Assembly: GCF_001753165.1 (NCBI RefSeq) | Contig: NZ_CP017449.1 | Span: 98,485-162,484 of the forward strand | DNA: 64,000 nt | Direction of reading: 5' to 3' | Source: Acidihalobacter aeolianus | GTDB lineage: Bacteria > Pseudomonadota > Gammaproteobacteria > DSM-5130 > Acidihalobacteraceae | In this document: piece by piece, positions 52,086-60,645 of the stretch | Layout: the number at the start of each line of letters is the position of its first letter | How positions within the stretch are numbered: position 1 is the stretch's first letter | Position numbers and translations under genes: made by a program | Notes under the pieces: model-generated | What the model saw: the letters and a program-made list of their open reading frames with translations, nothing else | The model's database searches: none | Told to the model about the DNA's origin: nothing

Positions 52086-52161
52086 AACAGCACAGCGGAT
52101 GAGGTCCGAGGGTTGCCGCCCCCGAGGGCCCTACCCCACCACGGCGGCTCTGGAGAAAGAT

Positions 52162-52194
52162 ATGTTCAACGCGACCTCATGGGCTGCGCGGTGA
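52162..52194 (+). CDS. 10-aa leader peptide
   Basis: ATG 52162 with GGAGA upstream reads MFNATSWAAR and stops at TGA 52192-52194, which overlaps the GTG start of the next gene (GTGA). The downstream gene has no ribosome-binding site of its own, so it is probably translated by coupling. Confidence 0.45.
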   Translation: MFNATSWAAR

Positions 52195-52439
52195 ACCGCG
52201 CTCAAGCCACACTCGAAGCACTCCACCTCAAGGGGCAATACCCTGCTCGGCTTGTCGGTATCGCCGGCAAGCTGGATCAGTGGCGAGCCTTCACCGCCAA
52301 ATCACCCGCGGGCGTCCGTAAGTACAAGCGCCAAGGCTACGAGGTGTTGCTGATCAGTACCGCGCCGAAGGCAGACCCCGTCCCATCCACCGTTGTCTTG
52401 AGACAGCGCAACCATTGGATTCAGCGTAACCCGAAGTAA
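52191..52439 (+). CDS. Small basic hypothetical protein
   Basis: 82 aa from GTG 52191. Basic, with a segment YPARLVGIAGKLDQWRAFTAKSPAGVRKYKRQGYEVLLISTAP. No family. Start chosen from the overlap with the leader peptide; ATG 52179 is an alternative. Confidence 0.55.
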   Translation: MNRAQATLEALHLKGQYPARLVGIAGKLDQWRAFTAKSPAGVRKYKRQGYEVLLISTAPKADPVPSTVVLRQRNHWIQRNPK

Positions 52440-52494
52440 TCCCCCCTCGCCTGTCGGCCGGACGACCGGCCGCAGGTCCATCAAGGAGATGCAC

Positions 52495-53532
52495 ATGACA
52501 CACGTGAGCCTGTCGAAACTCTATACCGACCAACACGCAGAAGACGCAACGCCTATTCACGCAAACGATCCAGTGGCAGAACTCATCAATTCGCGCCCTG
52601 GCAGAGAACGCCTCGATGCCTTTCTACGCCAGGCTAATCCGATGGCTGTGCACCGACTACTCAGCTGCCTAACTTGCCTCGGAGACGTAGGCAATATTTG
52701 CATCTGGTCGACTCATAGCGAGGCAACCGCGCGAACCGTCGCGGAACTGCCGATAGACACTCTGCTGGAACTCGCCCAGGGCGACGACGCTCGCGCTGAG
52801 GCAATTTTGCGTTGCATGCCCACGGGGCTGATGACGCCGGAGCTAGCCGGCAAGATCGTGCGCAGCCCCAACCCCTACGTCGTGGCCGCCTTAATACGGC
52901 ACTTCACTCCCCGCCCCTATCGCATCGGCCAGGAAGACATTGCGCACATGTTGTCTGATGACATCCTGCCGCATATCGCCGACAGCATCATGCAGCACAT
53001 GTACGAAGACGATTTTACCGAGGATCAGATCCATAGACTTTGGGCAGCTCTGCCCAACGCCGACGCCTACCAGTACACCATCGAGCACGGGTTCTTTAAG
53101 CCGACACCTGAGCGGCTTCGTTGGATGATGGATGTGCAAGGCGAAGATGAAAGTGGCCAGCCGTATATCGACGCGATCTATTTCGCGCTGCTTGAACGCG
53201 ATGTTGAGCGGAACTATAGCGTGGGCCTGACACGTCAAGCGGTGGACGAGATATACACCGCAATTAGCGGGCCAAACGGCGAACGTCACGGAGCCACATA
53301 CGACATTCTCTGGATGTTGAGTCTGCACCGCGAATTCCAGTTGACGCCCGAACGCATCGACTGGGTATTCGAGAAACCGGGTGAGCGTGCAGGTGCGCTG
53401 GCTGAGGCCTTGGAAATTCGAAAGGACTTCACGTTGACGCCATTCCAGATCAAGCGCATTCAACGAGGCGACAAACACTTCACGGGGCTCCGCAATGCCT
53501 TGCCCCAGTACCGCGCAAACCGCGGACTCTGA
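52495..53532 (+). CDS. Hypothetical helical-repeat protein
   Basis: 345 aa from ATG 52495 (AAGGAG 52483-52488; ATG 52489 is too close to it). All-helical, with repeated short helix pairs reminiscent of ARM/HEAT-like solenoids (DPVAELINSRPGRERLDAFLRQ, TPELAGKIVRSPNPYVVAALIRH, TEDQIHRLWAALPNADAYQYTIEHGFF, LTPERIDWVFEK). Plasmid function unknown. Confidence 0.65.
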   Translation: MTHVSLSKLYTDQHAEDATPIHANDPVAELINSRPGRERLDAFLRQANPMAVHRLLSCLTCLGDVGNICIWSTHSEATARTVAELPIDTLLELAQGDDARAEAILRCMPTGLMTPELAGKIVRSPNPYVVAALIRHFTPRPYRIGQEDIAHMLSDDILPHIADSIMQHMYEDDFTEDQIHRLWAALPNADAYQYTIEHGFFKPTPERLRWMMDVQGEDESGQPYIDAIYFALLERDVERNYSVGLTRQAVDEIYTAISGPNGERHGATYDILWMLSLHREFQLTPERIDWVFEKPGERAGALAEALEIRKDFTLTPFQIKRIQRGDKHFTGLRNALPQYRANRGL

Positions 53533-53568
53533 TCATTGACTGGGGGGGGGAGGGATCCTCTCCCCCTT

Positions 53569-54405
53569 CTAGCGATCGGGTTTATCCGCAACGGCAGACA
53601 AGAGTTTTGCTACGACGCGGTCTGCATCGTCGACTGAGAAGACGGTGATCTCAAAGACGCCACCGCGTCCTTCAGTCCACTTCAGCTTAACCGGAAGACC
53701 CAGCTTTTCACCGACCTCCATACCTAAGCGGTTGGCATCGATAGATAGTGGTTGCTCTGACACCGCGGACTTAGGTGGTTTAGGAGCCAGCAGTGCCTTG
53801 AGCTTCGCCACCTCCTCTTCCAGCTTTCGCACCGACCATCCCTCGCGAATGGCGCGCTTTGCGAAACCTTCCTGGGCAGCGGGGTTTAGCGTGGTCAGTG
53901 TTTTTGCGTGACCGCCCGACAATGAGCCGTCAATGATCAAAGACTGAATGGTGTCGCTGAGCTTAAGCAGGCGCAGTGTATTTGTGATCTGTGTGCGACT
54001 GACCCCGGTGTCTGTGGCAATCATCTCATGCGTCAATCCGAACTTGATCGCCAGCATTTCATAGCTTTTGGCTTCCTCAATGGGATTGAACGCATGGCGC
54101 TGTATGTTCTCCACCAAGCCAAAGGTGGCCGCCTGCCGCTCATCCAGATCATTTCGGAGGATGACCGGCACCAACTCGAGCCCAGCAGCTTTGGCAGCTC
54201 GACACCGACGCTCACCGGCGATGATTTCGTAAGGAGGACATTCACCGCGTGCAACGATGGGTTGGATGATACCCTGATTGCGTATCGACTCAGCTAGCCC
54301 GTTGTCTTGAAACACCGTTCTCATCTGGTAGCGCCCAGGCACGAGGTCCGTAACGGGTATTTCAACAACGGTCAGATCCGATTCTGTCTTCTGTGGTTCG
54401 TTCAT
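53569..54405 (-). CDS. parB: ParB/KorB-family DNA-binding protein
   Basis: 278 aa from ATG 54405. N-terminal ParB fold with IPVTDLVPGRYQMR, the CTPase/box II motif IIAGERRCRAAKAAGL, and FGLVENIQRHAFNPIEEA. The central HTH is FGLTHEMIATDTGVSRTQITNTLRLLKLSD. A basic helical tail follows. A parS-like site lies 42 bp upstream. Whether it acts as partition ParB or as a global regulator (KorB-like) is open. Confidence 0.88.
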   Translation of the reverse strand: MNEPQKTESDLTVVEIPVTDLVPGRYQMRTVFQDNGLAESIRNQGIIQPIVARGECPPYEIIAGERRCRAAKAAGLELVPVILRNDLDERQAATFGLVENIQRHAFNPIEEAKSYEMLAIKFGLTHEMIATDTGVSRTQITNTLRLLKLSDTIQSLIIDGSLSGGHAKTLTTLNPAAQEGFAKRAIREGWSVRKLEEEVAKLKALLAPKPPKSAVSEQPLSIDANRLGMEVGEKLGLPVKLKWTEGRGGVFEITVFSVDDADRVVAKLLSAVADKPDR

Positions 54406-54446
54406 GCGCACGTCGTCTCTGTTACCGTTCGGCAGGGCGATTCTGA

Positions 54447-54462
54447 TGTTTCACGTGTGACA
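54447..54462. other. parS-like site
   Basis: TGTTTCACGTGTGACA matches 13 of the 14 fixed bases of TGTTNCACGTGNAACA, the ParB-Spo0J recognition consensus. It lies just upstream of the parB-like gene, in its promoter region. Confidence 0.65.
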
Positions 54463-54564
54463 TTCAAAGGCGAAACAACAAATCGCTGCTATTTAAAATT
54501 TAATTCAAGTCGTTTTTTTAGTAGTTATAACAGCAGGTTACATGCTTTCTGATGGCCGCGGACA

Positions 54565-55044
54565 TCATGTCCGCGGGGCCCACATCTTGGGCTTGTTCAA
54601 GCGCCATACGATGGCAGCGCGGAGCACGGAGGATAAAGAGGCGTCTAGGTAGATCGGAGGGTCAAGGTCTATCCCGTAGAGAGCCGCCTCAAGCGAGGCC
54701 TTCCAAAGCCTGTGATGTGTAGCCGGATTAATGAAGATCAGGTCTCTTACAATCTTCTCACCCTTGATGGCGCCGGTGTAGCAGACAAGCGCCTTCCAGG
54801 CGTGTTTAGCGGCCACGTCCCCAGAGCCAGGCAATCTGCCAAGACCGGAAATCTCTGGATCGAGGAACCAGTTGATCGTGTCCTCGATCCATCTGCCTTT
54901 GCCCCGCGCCCCATAGCCGTCGGTCAGCACGCGGATCTGCAGCGCATCCCTGACCGACTTGGGCAAATAAAACGTGGTACGGCTTGACCTCGATTCACGC
55001 TTCTCTATCTCCGCGAGGATATCGGTACGCTGACGACGAGTCAT
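54565..55044 (-). CDS. Small protein of the par operon, RHH-like
   Basis: 159 aa. Basic N-terminus and RTTFYLPKSVRDALQIRVLTDGYGARGKGRWIEDTINWFLD look like a ribbon-helix-helix or extended DNA-binding unit. The start overlaps the stop of the parB-like gene (TAATG), so it is the third gene of parA-parB-x. May be an accessory partition or autoregulatory protein. Confidence 0.6.
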   Translation of the reverse strand: MTRRQRTDILAEIEKRESRSSRTTFYLPKSVRDALQIRVLTDGYGARGKGRWIEDTINWFLDPEISGLGRLPGSGDVAAKHAWKALVCYTGAIKGEKIVRDLIFINPATHHRLWKASLEAALYGIDLDPPIYLDASLSSVLRAAIVWRLNKPKMWAPRT

Positions 55045-56102
55045 TACTGCTTCCTCGCATGAGCCAGAAGGTGTTTCAGAACCCTATCCCAGGTACTCTG
55101 AACGGCATCAATGTCAGACCAGTCCAGATCTGGGTCGACAACAAAATCAGGGTCGTTACCTAGCAACCGCTGGATGATGAAGCGCGCATGCTCAGGCTTT
55201 GATACCGCACCAAGGGTAACCTTGGTGCGCCTTCTGCCTCTGCCGAGGTTATTTGTGATCGGGTGTGATTTGTTGTTCGCCGGACTATCAGTGGTCTCGG
55301 TTTGATTATCCCCCCCCGCGCGCTCAAGAGCTGCTGCCTGACTTACAATCTTTCCTTCTATGATCTCTTTGTAGACCTTCCGGTCACGAAGGATCAAAAG
55401 ATAGCGCCGTGCCTGGCGTGGGACGATCTTGAATGTTCTACTGAATTCCTCCGCGGTCATTTCCTGGCCATCGTGTGCATCTGACCAGATACGGCAGATC
55501 CCATCCATAGCCGCGATCTTCTCCGGGAACGATAGTTCGTCGCGCTGAATATTCTCTGCGAGAGCGTTTATGCGGTATCGATCCTTCGGCGCAGATCGGA
55601 GGATGCACGGGATGTCTGACGCACCCAGCATGAGCATAGCCAGGTAACGGCGCTCACCGACATGAATCGTGTACTCAGTCTGCTGGCCACGTTCAGACGA
55701 GATGTACACGACCGGGGGCTGCAGCAGTTCTTCGCTGATGCTCCCCGCGAGTTCCACGAGCGCAATGGCCTTGCTTTGCTTTAGCTTGTCATCTTCATAG
55801 AGTTCAGCAACGTGGTTCACCACTGCTGAGAATATGTCGGTGGAATCATCGAGCCCGGCAGCAGCCTGTCGCCAGCCAACGATTTCAGCTTCCGTAAATG
55901 GTAGCTTTCTTGGGTTTTCAGGATTGCGCTTGATTTTGTCTGCCGGTAAGCGGACGATCTTGCCGTCATTCTTGGCGGAGATGCTCTGTATCTGGTTGCC
56001 GAGCGATCCCATGAGTTTCGTATCGCCACGGATTGCCTGGCGAATCGAGCTACGCGTCGATCCGCGTTTCGGCGTGTTGCTGGGTTCATCGGTCATTGTC
56101 AT
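55044..56102 (-). CDS. ParB-like partition protein of the parA operon
   Basis: 352 aa. IVRLPADKIKRNPENPRKLPFTE, then IHVGERRYLAMLMLGASDIPCIL (box II) and ALAENIQRDELSFPEKIAAMDGI match ParB; an HTH follows (TAEEFSRTFKIVPRQARRYLLILRD). A run of eight C codes part of the linker. Together with ParA it forms the main type I partition system; it is distinct from the ParB at 53569. Confidence 0.85.
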   Translation of the reverse strand: MTMTDEPSNTPKRGSTRSSIRQAIRGDTKLMGSLGNQIQSISAKNDGKIVRLPADKIKRNPENPRKLPFTEAEIVGWRQAAAGLDDSTDIFSAVVNHVAELYEDDKLKQSKAIALVELAGSISEELLQPPVVYISSERGQQTEYTIHVGERRYLAMLMLGASDIPCILRSAPKDRYRINALAENIQRDELSFPEKIAAMDGICRIWSDAHDGQEMTAEEFSRTFKIVPRQARRYLLILRDRKVYKEIIEGKIVSQAAALERAGGDNQTETTDSPANNKSHPITNNLGRGRRRTKVTLGAVSKPEHARFIIQRLLGNDPDFVVDPDLDWSDIDAVQSTWDRVLKHLLAHARKQ

Positions 56103-56158
56103 TACGCTCCGTTAGCGCCACCCACTACGCCAGCCGATTACGCTGGCATGTATGTGGC

Positions 56159-57025
56159 TTAAGCAAGCACCTTTTCGATGATCAGATCGCAGACCTGCCT
56201 GGCTTCGACGTAGTGTTTGTCTGATTTGCTGCCCTGGAACAGGCTGGGGCTGCCGTAGACCATGCTCATCTTGTAGCCGGCCCAGTCATGCATAACCGTG
56301 TCCAGCAAATGCGGCCCAATGGTTGGGTCTTCCAGCATTTGCGCCATAAATTCTTGATGAATCGACAGATTGGTCCTGAACATATTGGCTAAAATGCCTA
56401 CCAATTTGAGCTGATCATCATCGGATCGGCCCGCATTGACCTGCGAGATCAAGGAGATCATCCCTTGAAGCCCCTCGACAGATGGGCTCTCCATCTGGGT
56501 CGGGATCACGACATGGGTTGAGGCATGAAGTGCCGCTTGAACCAGGGGACCCTGACTTGGCCGCGTATCTATGACCACGATGTCAAATCTGTCCTGGAAC
56601 AGCTCTGTCCAGATGAAGTCACGAAAGTAGTTCGCGACCTTCGAGTAGATTTCTGCTTCATCAAGTAGGTCGACTCGCTGCAGATCTGCCGAGTGCGCGG
56701 GGATGATATGAAGGTTCTCGAAACGAGTAGGGTAGGGCTCAGAGACACCGTGCAGCCAGATACTTGCACTTGAGTCACGACCATCCCACTCCGGTTCATC
56801 CTCCTTGTACAAGTCGAAGTCCGGATGGATGGGCGGGACAAAGCCGCCTTTATCATCAACATCCATCTCCAGAAAGCGCCGTGACAGGTTCCCTTGAGGG
56901 TCAAGGTCGACAAGGAGCGTTCTGAGGCCTCGCAGGATAGCCGCATCCTCGCCGAGCTGTTTTGACAATAGGGTTTTTCCCGTCCCGCCCTTGAAGTTCC
57001 CAACTGTAGCGACTCGCATAGCCAT
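56159..57025 (-). CDS. parA: ParA partition ATPase
   Basis: 288 aa from ATG 57025 (GGGAG upstream). Deviant Walker A GNFKGGTGKTLLSKQ (~9-23), LLVDLDPQGNLSRRF and IVVIDTRPSQGPLVQAAL. No N-terminal HTH extension, so it is a short ParA. Drives plasmid segregation with the ParB encoded next to it. Confidence 0.95.
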   Translation of the reverse strand: MAMRVATVGNFKGGTGKTLLSKQLGEDAAILRGLRTLLVDLDPQGNLSRRFLEMDVDDKGGFVPPIHPDFDLYKEDEPEWDGRDSSASIWLHGVSEPYPTRFENLHIIPAHSADLQRVDLLDEAEIYSKVANYFRDFIWTELFQDRFDIVVIDTRPSQGPLVQAALHASTHVVIPTQMESPSVEGLQGMISLISQVNAGRSDDDQLKLVGILANMFRTNLSIHQEFMAQMLEDPTIGPHLLDTVMHDWAGYKMSMVYGSPSLFQGSKSDKHYVEARQVCDLIIEKVLA

Positions 57026-57100
57026 CTAAGAATGCTCCCTCGAAACAACGCGTTATTGACCACAAGTAAGCCTAAGGCTATAAAGTAGCCATTGACTACA

Positions 57101-57116
57101 CAGTGCACGTGCAACA
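57101..57116. other. Weaker parS-like site near the parA promoter
   Basis: CAGTGCACGTGCAACA matches 11 of 14 fixed bases of TGTTNCACGTGNAACA, with the CACGTG core and one perfect arm, ~75 bp upstream of parA. Confidence 0.35.
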
Positions 57117-57321
57117 GTATAGCGCCTCATGTCGCGAATCAAGTATTCGCAGTGGCGGAATTGTATGCGGTGTACTGATTCATTTTGCGGCGGAAGCATC
57201 GTTAAAGATGCTCGCACGAATAGTGCGACGCGCAAGAACACGCGATACCACGCCGTGTGGAGAGGAAACGGAGCGCAATTGAAATGTAAGCGAGGAAGTT
57301 AGGAAGCACCCAGAACGGGGC

Positions 57322-57396
57322 AAAAAAAAAGGAACTCAGGTGGCACTGAGTTCCTTTCGGGTCCGAATTCTGCGGCTCAGACCGACTGTCTACGCA
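57322..57396 (-). ncRNA. Predicted antisense RNA over the rep leader
   Basis: On the minus strand TTGACT (plus 57425-57430), 16 nt, and TAGAAT (plus 57403-57408) form a strong promoter. About 75 nt downstream is a perfect rho-independent terminator: 11-bp stem AAGGAACTCAG/CTGAGTTCCTT (57329-57356) followed by nine T on the minus strand. No minus-strand gene ends there. The RNA would be complementary to the leader of the Rep-like gene at 57481, as in antisense copy-number control. Confidence 0.65.
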
Positions 57397-57480
57397 AGGG
57401 TTATTCTACCCTGACAGACGCCTGAGTCAAGCGGAAAGGGCGCATTTGTCCCTGAATTTTACCTCAACAGGGGATGAAAA

Positions 57481-58371
57481 ATGACTCAGACAGCTGCTAC
57501 TGCACGGGGCTATAAGCCCGCTTGTGCAAGAACACCACTCCCAGAGCAAGAAATGCTCATCAATGTCCACCAAGAAAAATATTTCTATGCGATACCCAAG
57601 CCCGTGATGGCTTTTCTACTGGCACGGGTCTCAGAAGGAGAGATCTCGCCGGCAGATGCCTTCCTCTGGATCAGCCTCTATGGTCCGGCGAGTTCGAATC
57701 AAATGCGATTCAATACTCGATACGAAACCCTGACCAAGATGCACGGCGGTAGTATCAAACGGATGCAGCAAAGCCTGCAGCGGCTGGAAGAGTGCGGTTT
57801 ATGTCTACGTGTCTACCGCCCGACCCAACTTGGACGTGCGATGGTTGGCGTAGATTTAAAGCTGCCGCGTGAGGTATGCAAAGATATGCTCAAAGAGGCG
57901 AGCGACCGCCGGAAACGCTCAGTTGAACAAACAGTGGATAAATGCCCCCCCCCGGAGAAATATCGCCAGCCCGCACTGGAGAAAAATGACGCGATAAATA
58001 AAACCCGAAACAACCAGACTGGTTTAAGCGTAGTAGAAAAAACCTTCACAGCGGCTGTGGACAACACGTCAGCGGGTCGTAGGAAAGCACCTGAGACCGA
58101 TCAGAAAAAACCCAATGAAGCGAATGTTTATGAGGGTCAAAGGCACACAGCACTAGTGCCAATTGAAGCTTATCGCGTCGAAAAAGATCTAGAAAAACTC
58201 GGTTACTCACACAAAGAGCAGCGCCGCCTAATATTGGAAATCAACTGTGCTCTCGAGCACGTTTGGTGGAGAGGCACCCGAGTGCAGTCGATACGCAGCT
58301 GTGTCAACCTGATCAAATCTGGGCGATGGACCACGCCCTTGTGGATGAAACGAAGGGCACAGTGCGATTAA
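57481..58371 (+). CDS. Rep-like winged-helix DNA-binding protein
   Basis: 296 aa from ATG 57481 (AGGGGA upstream). Residues ~20-125 are a winged-helix-like domain (HQEKYFYAIPKPVMAFLLARVSEGEISPADAFLWISLYGP ... YETLTKMHGGSIKRMQQSLQRLEECGL), as in replication initiators and their controllers. A polar linker with a C9 run follows, then a C-terminal basic helical domain. It is preceded by a long structured leader with an antisense RNA, supporting a copy-number-controlled Rep role; a transcription factor is the alternative. Confidence 0.6.
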   Translation: MTQTAATARGYKPACARTPLPEQEMLINVHQEKYFYAIPKPVMAFLLARVSEGEISPADAFLWISLYGPASSNQMRFNTRYETLTKMHGGSIKRMQQSLQRLEECGLCLRVYRPTQLGRAMVGVDLKLPREVCKDMLKEASDRRKRSVEQTVDKCPPPEKYRQPALEKNDAINKTRNNQTGLSVVEKTFTAAVDNTSAGRRKAPETDQKKPNEANVYEGQRHTALVPIEAYRVEKDLEKLGYSHKEQRRLILEINCALEHVWWRGTRVQSIRSCVNLIKSGRWTTPLWMKRRAQCD

Positions 58372-58847
58372 GCCTCTTTAGTGCAAGCCCACTCAAAACG
58401 CATGGAGTCTGTATCCTTGCGACGACCGAGCCAGGATCGATAATCGGAATCTGAGTAGCGTACGAACTTGACCTTGTCTGGATACCGAAGCATCAATTCC
58501 AGGTACACGGATTGGTATGGTCGCCACAGAGAAGGGTCATTGTCCGGCAAGCTGGCCCAGTCCTTAGCGAGTTCATACCAGATGAATTGATGACGTTCAT
58601 TGCAGGGAAGGGAGGTTAGGCGTGTAGTCCAGATATCAATCATCTCGTCCCGCCAGGCCAGGACTGAATCGATCCATGTCATGATCTCTGGTGGCGTGAC
58701 TCTGATGCCCTGCTCGTATCGGCGCCATGCCTGCTCGGTATAACTGCGAATTTCGCCTGTATCAGCCCGGCGTATTTTTGCAGCAGCGGCCGCCTCCGGT
58801 GGATTGAATTGGAGTAGTCGCCGCTTCATCTCAAGCTCGAGGGACAT
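58368..58847 (-). CDS. Hypothetical protein
   Basis: 159 aa. RRADTGEIRSYTEQAWRRYEQGIRVTPPEIMTWIDSVLAWRDEMI resembles a variant helix-turn-helix of YdiL-like type; the rest is Trp/Tyr-rich. Ends convergent with, and overlapping by 4 bp, the Rep-like gene. Confidence 0.6.
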   Translation of the reverse strand: MSLELEMKRRLLQFNPPEAAAAAKIRRADTGEIRSYTEQAWRRYEQGIRVTPPEIMTWIDSVLAWRDEMIDIWTTRLTSLPCNERHQFIWYELAKDWASLPDNDPSLWRPYQSVYLELMLRYPDKVKFVRYSDSDYRSWLGRRKDTDSMRFEWACTKEA

Positions 58848-58876
58848 CGGACACCTTGGTTCTTGTAGTTATGACT

Positions 58877-59224
58877 TCAGTAGCGTTCGTCGTAAAACGC
58901 AGTTTCTGCATGGCCGCGATCAATATAGACGCGCGGCTGATGGCGTCCACCTGACAGCAAGTTATCAAGTAACGCAAGCATCCGCGCTTCCTCTGCTTGA
59001 CCCGCTGTATCAAAGCCTCTCACTCGTAACGCTTGCCGGCCACGGGAATCCCACTGCCACAGCTCATTACCGCGCGTGTGAAGTGCGGTCACCGTGCCAC
59101 CAGACGTCGAGACCTTATCTGCGTACTGCTCGCACAGCGTCTTCAGTCGATGCTCTACAACACGACCCTGGTCGATGGTATAGACAAGGGTCGAGAAGTC
59201 TACGTCACGGGTTACAAAGCTCAT
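58877..59224 (-). CDS. Hypothetical protein under the second operator
   Basis: 115 aa. Mixed alpha/beta, no family recognised. Its promoter region holds the GGTTCG-type palindrome at 59262 in a -35/-10 spacer. Probably co-transcribed with the 58847 gene. Confidence 0.6.
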   Translation of the reverse strand: MSFVTRDVDFSTLVYTIDQGRVVEHRLKTLCEQYADKVSTSGGTVTALHTRGNELWQWDSRGRQALRVRGFDTAGQAEEARMLALLDNLLSGGRHQPRVYIDRGHAETAFYDERY

Positions 59225-59261
59225 TACGCGAATCCTGTACTAGCTCTCTTGGACGGATTAT

Positions 59262-59277
59262 GGTTCGGATGTGAACC
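59262..59277 (-). promoter_or_regulatory. GGTTCG-GATG-TGAACC operator in promoter
   Basis: Inverted repeat with one mismatch. On the minus strand TTGCGT, 17 nt, CATAAT frame it, so the palindrome lies in the spacer of a predicted promoter for the 59224 gene. Confidence 0.6.
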
Positions 59278-59310
59278 GCACGCAACTCGGGCGCAGCTGA
59301 CCCCCGCAAT

Positions 59311-59463
59311 ATGTTCCAGGGAATAAAGTCCGTCACTACAAGGGTAGTGAAAGTCCGTCATTTTCATTGGGATGAAGCGTCTGCTCGAAAGTGGGTCCCT
59401 GTTTCTGACGATTATTCATTTGATTTTCAAGTCGCTACAGAAAGCTTAACCACTCCTCAATGA
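59311..59463 (+). CDS. Possible small protein, 50 aa
   Basis: ATG 59311 reads MFQGIKSVTTRVVKVRHFHW... to TGA 59463. Composition is protein-like (aromatic and acidic: WVPVSDDYSFDFQ) but there is no ribosome-binding site, and its end overlaps the convergent repressor gene. The stretch contains two copies of AAGTCCGTCA, also found twice near 43750-43775. Confidence 0.3.
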   Translation: MFQGIKSVTTRVVKVRHFHWDEASARKWVPVSDDYSFDFQVATESLTTPQ

Positions 59464-59773
59464 AGCGAATCACGGTTTCCAGCAAATCGAGGTCGAGCAC
59501 ACGAGTGCTGACCAACACAGGATCCTCACCAAATCCCTTGAGGAGCCATAATGGATCTATCTGAAAGGAGTCACATAATGCCCGAAATAAAGCCGTGGGC
59601 ATTTCACGCTCTCCGCGCTCGTAATTGGCATAGGCGCGAAGCGATTGTCCAAGGACATCCGCGAAATCCGCTTGTGTCAGGCCACTGGAAACCCTAATCG
59701 CCCATAGGCGACGGCCCGTCACAAGGTTGTTATCGATATTTGACAACTTACTCACACTTACCTGTGCACGCAC
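59435..59773 (-). CDS. XRE-family transcriptional repressor
   Basis: 112 aa from GTG 59773 (internal GTG starts possible). HTH RRLWAIRVSSGLTQADFADVLGQSLRAYANYERGEREMPTALFRALCDSFQI is a clear Cro/CI-type fold (~22-75). The C-terminal helix may dimerise. Divergent from the 60025 operon and thus a likely regulator of it and of itself. Confidence 0.85.
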   Translation of the reverse strand: MRAQVSVSKLSNIDNNLVTGRRLWAIRVSSGLTQADFADVLGQSLRAYANYERGEREMPTALFRALCDSFQIDPLWLLKGFGEDPVLVSTRVLDLDLLETVIRFIEEWLSFL

Positions 59774-60024
59774 ACGTGTTCAGGGTTGGAAAACTGTGTG
59801 ACGAAATTTACATCAGTACCACACAAAAGGTTTTTGGTGCTGTTATTACGGTCTTAAATCCGCCATGCCATAAGTGCTTGAAATAAAGTTGCTAGTGGCC
59901 CTGCAACGACTATGTTTGAGCAGTTCTAAATCGCTTGCAAAGCTCTTGAAAGCAGTCAATATTAAATAAAGCTGCGCCATTGAAGTCACGCATTTTGCGC
60001 GTGCTTGCCAAGAGGGGCTCGACG

Positions 60025-60645
60025 ATGACAACGGAAAAGCACGGATCTTGCCCCTTCTGCGATGAAGATGACCCGCGCTTCCAGGAAGGCGCCTCGAAGC
60101 GGGAGCTCACTCGACAAATTCGTGAACTGGGTCCGCTTAACCTGCTCAGTGGTCTGAAGAAGATTCTTGCTCGCGCTGGTGAAGCCGAGGTCATGGCGCC
60201 ACATGAACAAACCCTGGCCCTGGCCTTCCTGGAGGAAGTCCGTGCCGCGACACCTTTCGAGGATCTCCTCAGCGAACTGATCCCGGAACTGTACGCGCAC
60301 GAAGATAACCGTCCCCCGCGTTCAATGGTTCAACTGCTGGGATCTGCTTTGCCGATGCTGACGCCATGCTCGGGTCCGCAGGCTTTTGCCCTGTGTGCCT
60401 TGACCTATCAACGGGGCGGCGCCGGGGCGCTTGAACAACTCGGGCTGCAGATCGAGGAGTCGAATCGACTACGGGCTTATCTCTATGCCATGGCGTTGCT
60501 GGCGAACTGTACCGTATACGGGCTAGAGGTCGGCGAGCTGATTGTACTTGCCGCGCCAGACGAAGAAGGCCCGCGACTGATCATGCATTCGAGGATGACA
60601 TCCTGTCCTGGAGATCCATCTGAGGTGCCTCATGTTTACCAATAA
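60025..60645 (+). CDS. Hypothetical protein with N-terminal CPFC knuckle
   Basis: 206 aa from ATG 60025 (AGAGGGG upstream). SCPFCDEDD near the start looks like half of a zinc ribbon; the rest is helical. It overlaps the DUF4942 gene by 14 bp. No family recognised. Confidence 0.6.
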   Translation: MTTEKHGSCPFCDEDDPRFQEGASKRELTRQIRELGPLNLLSGLKKILARAGEAEVMAPHEQTLALAFLEEVRAATPFEDLLSELIPELYAHEDNRPPRSMVQLLGSALPMLTPCSGPQAFALCALTYQRGGAGALEQLGLQIEESNRLRAYLYAMALLANCTVYGLEVGELIVLAAPDEEGPRLIMHSRMTSCPGDPSEVPHVYQ

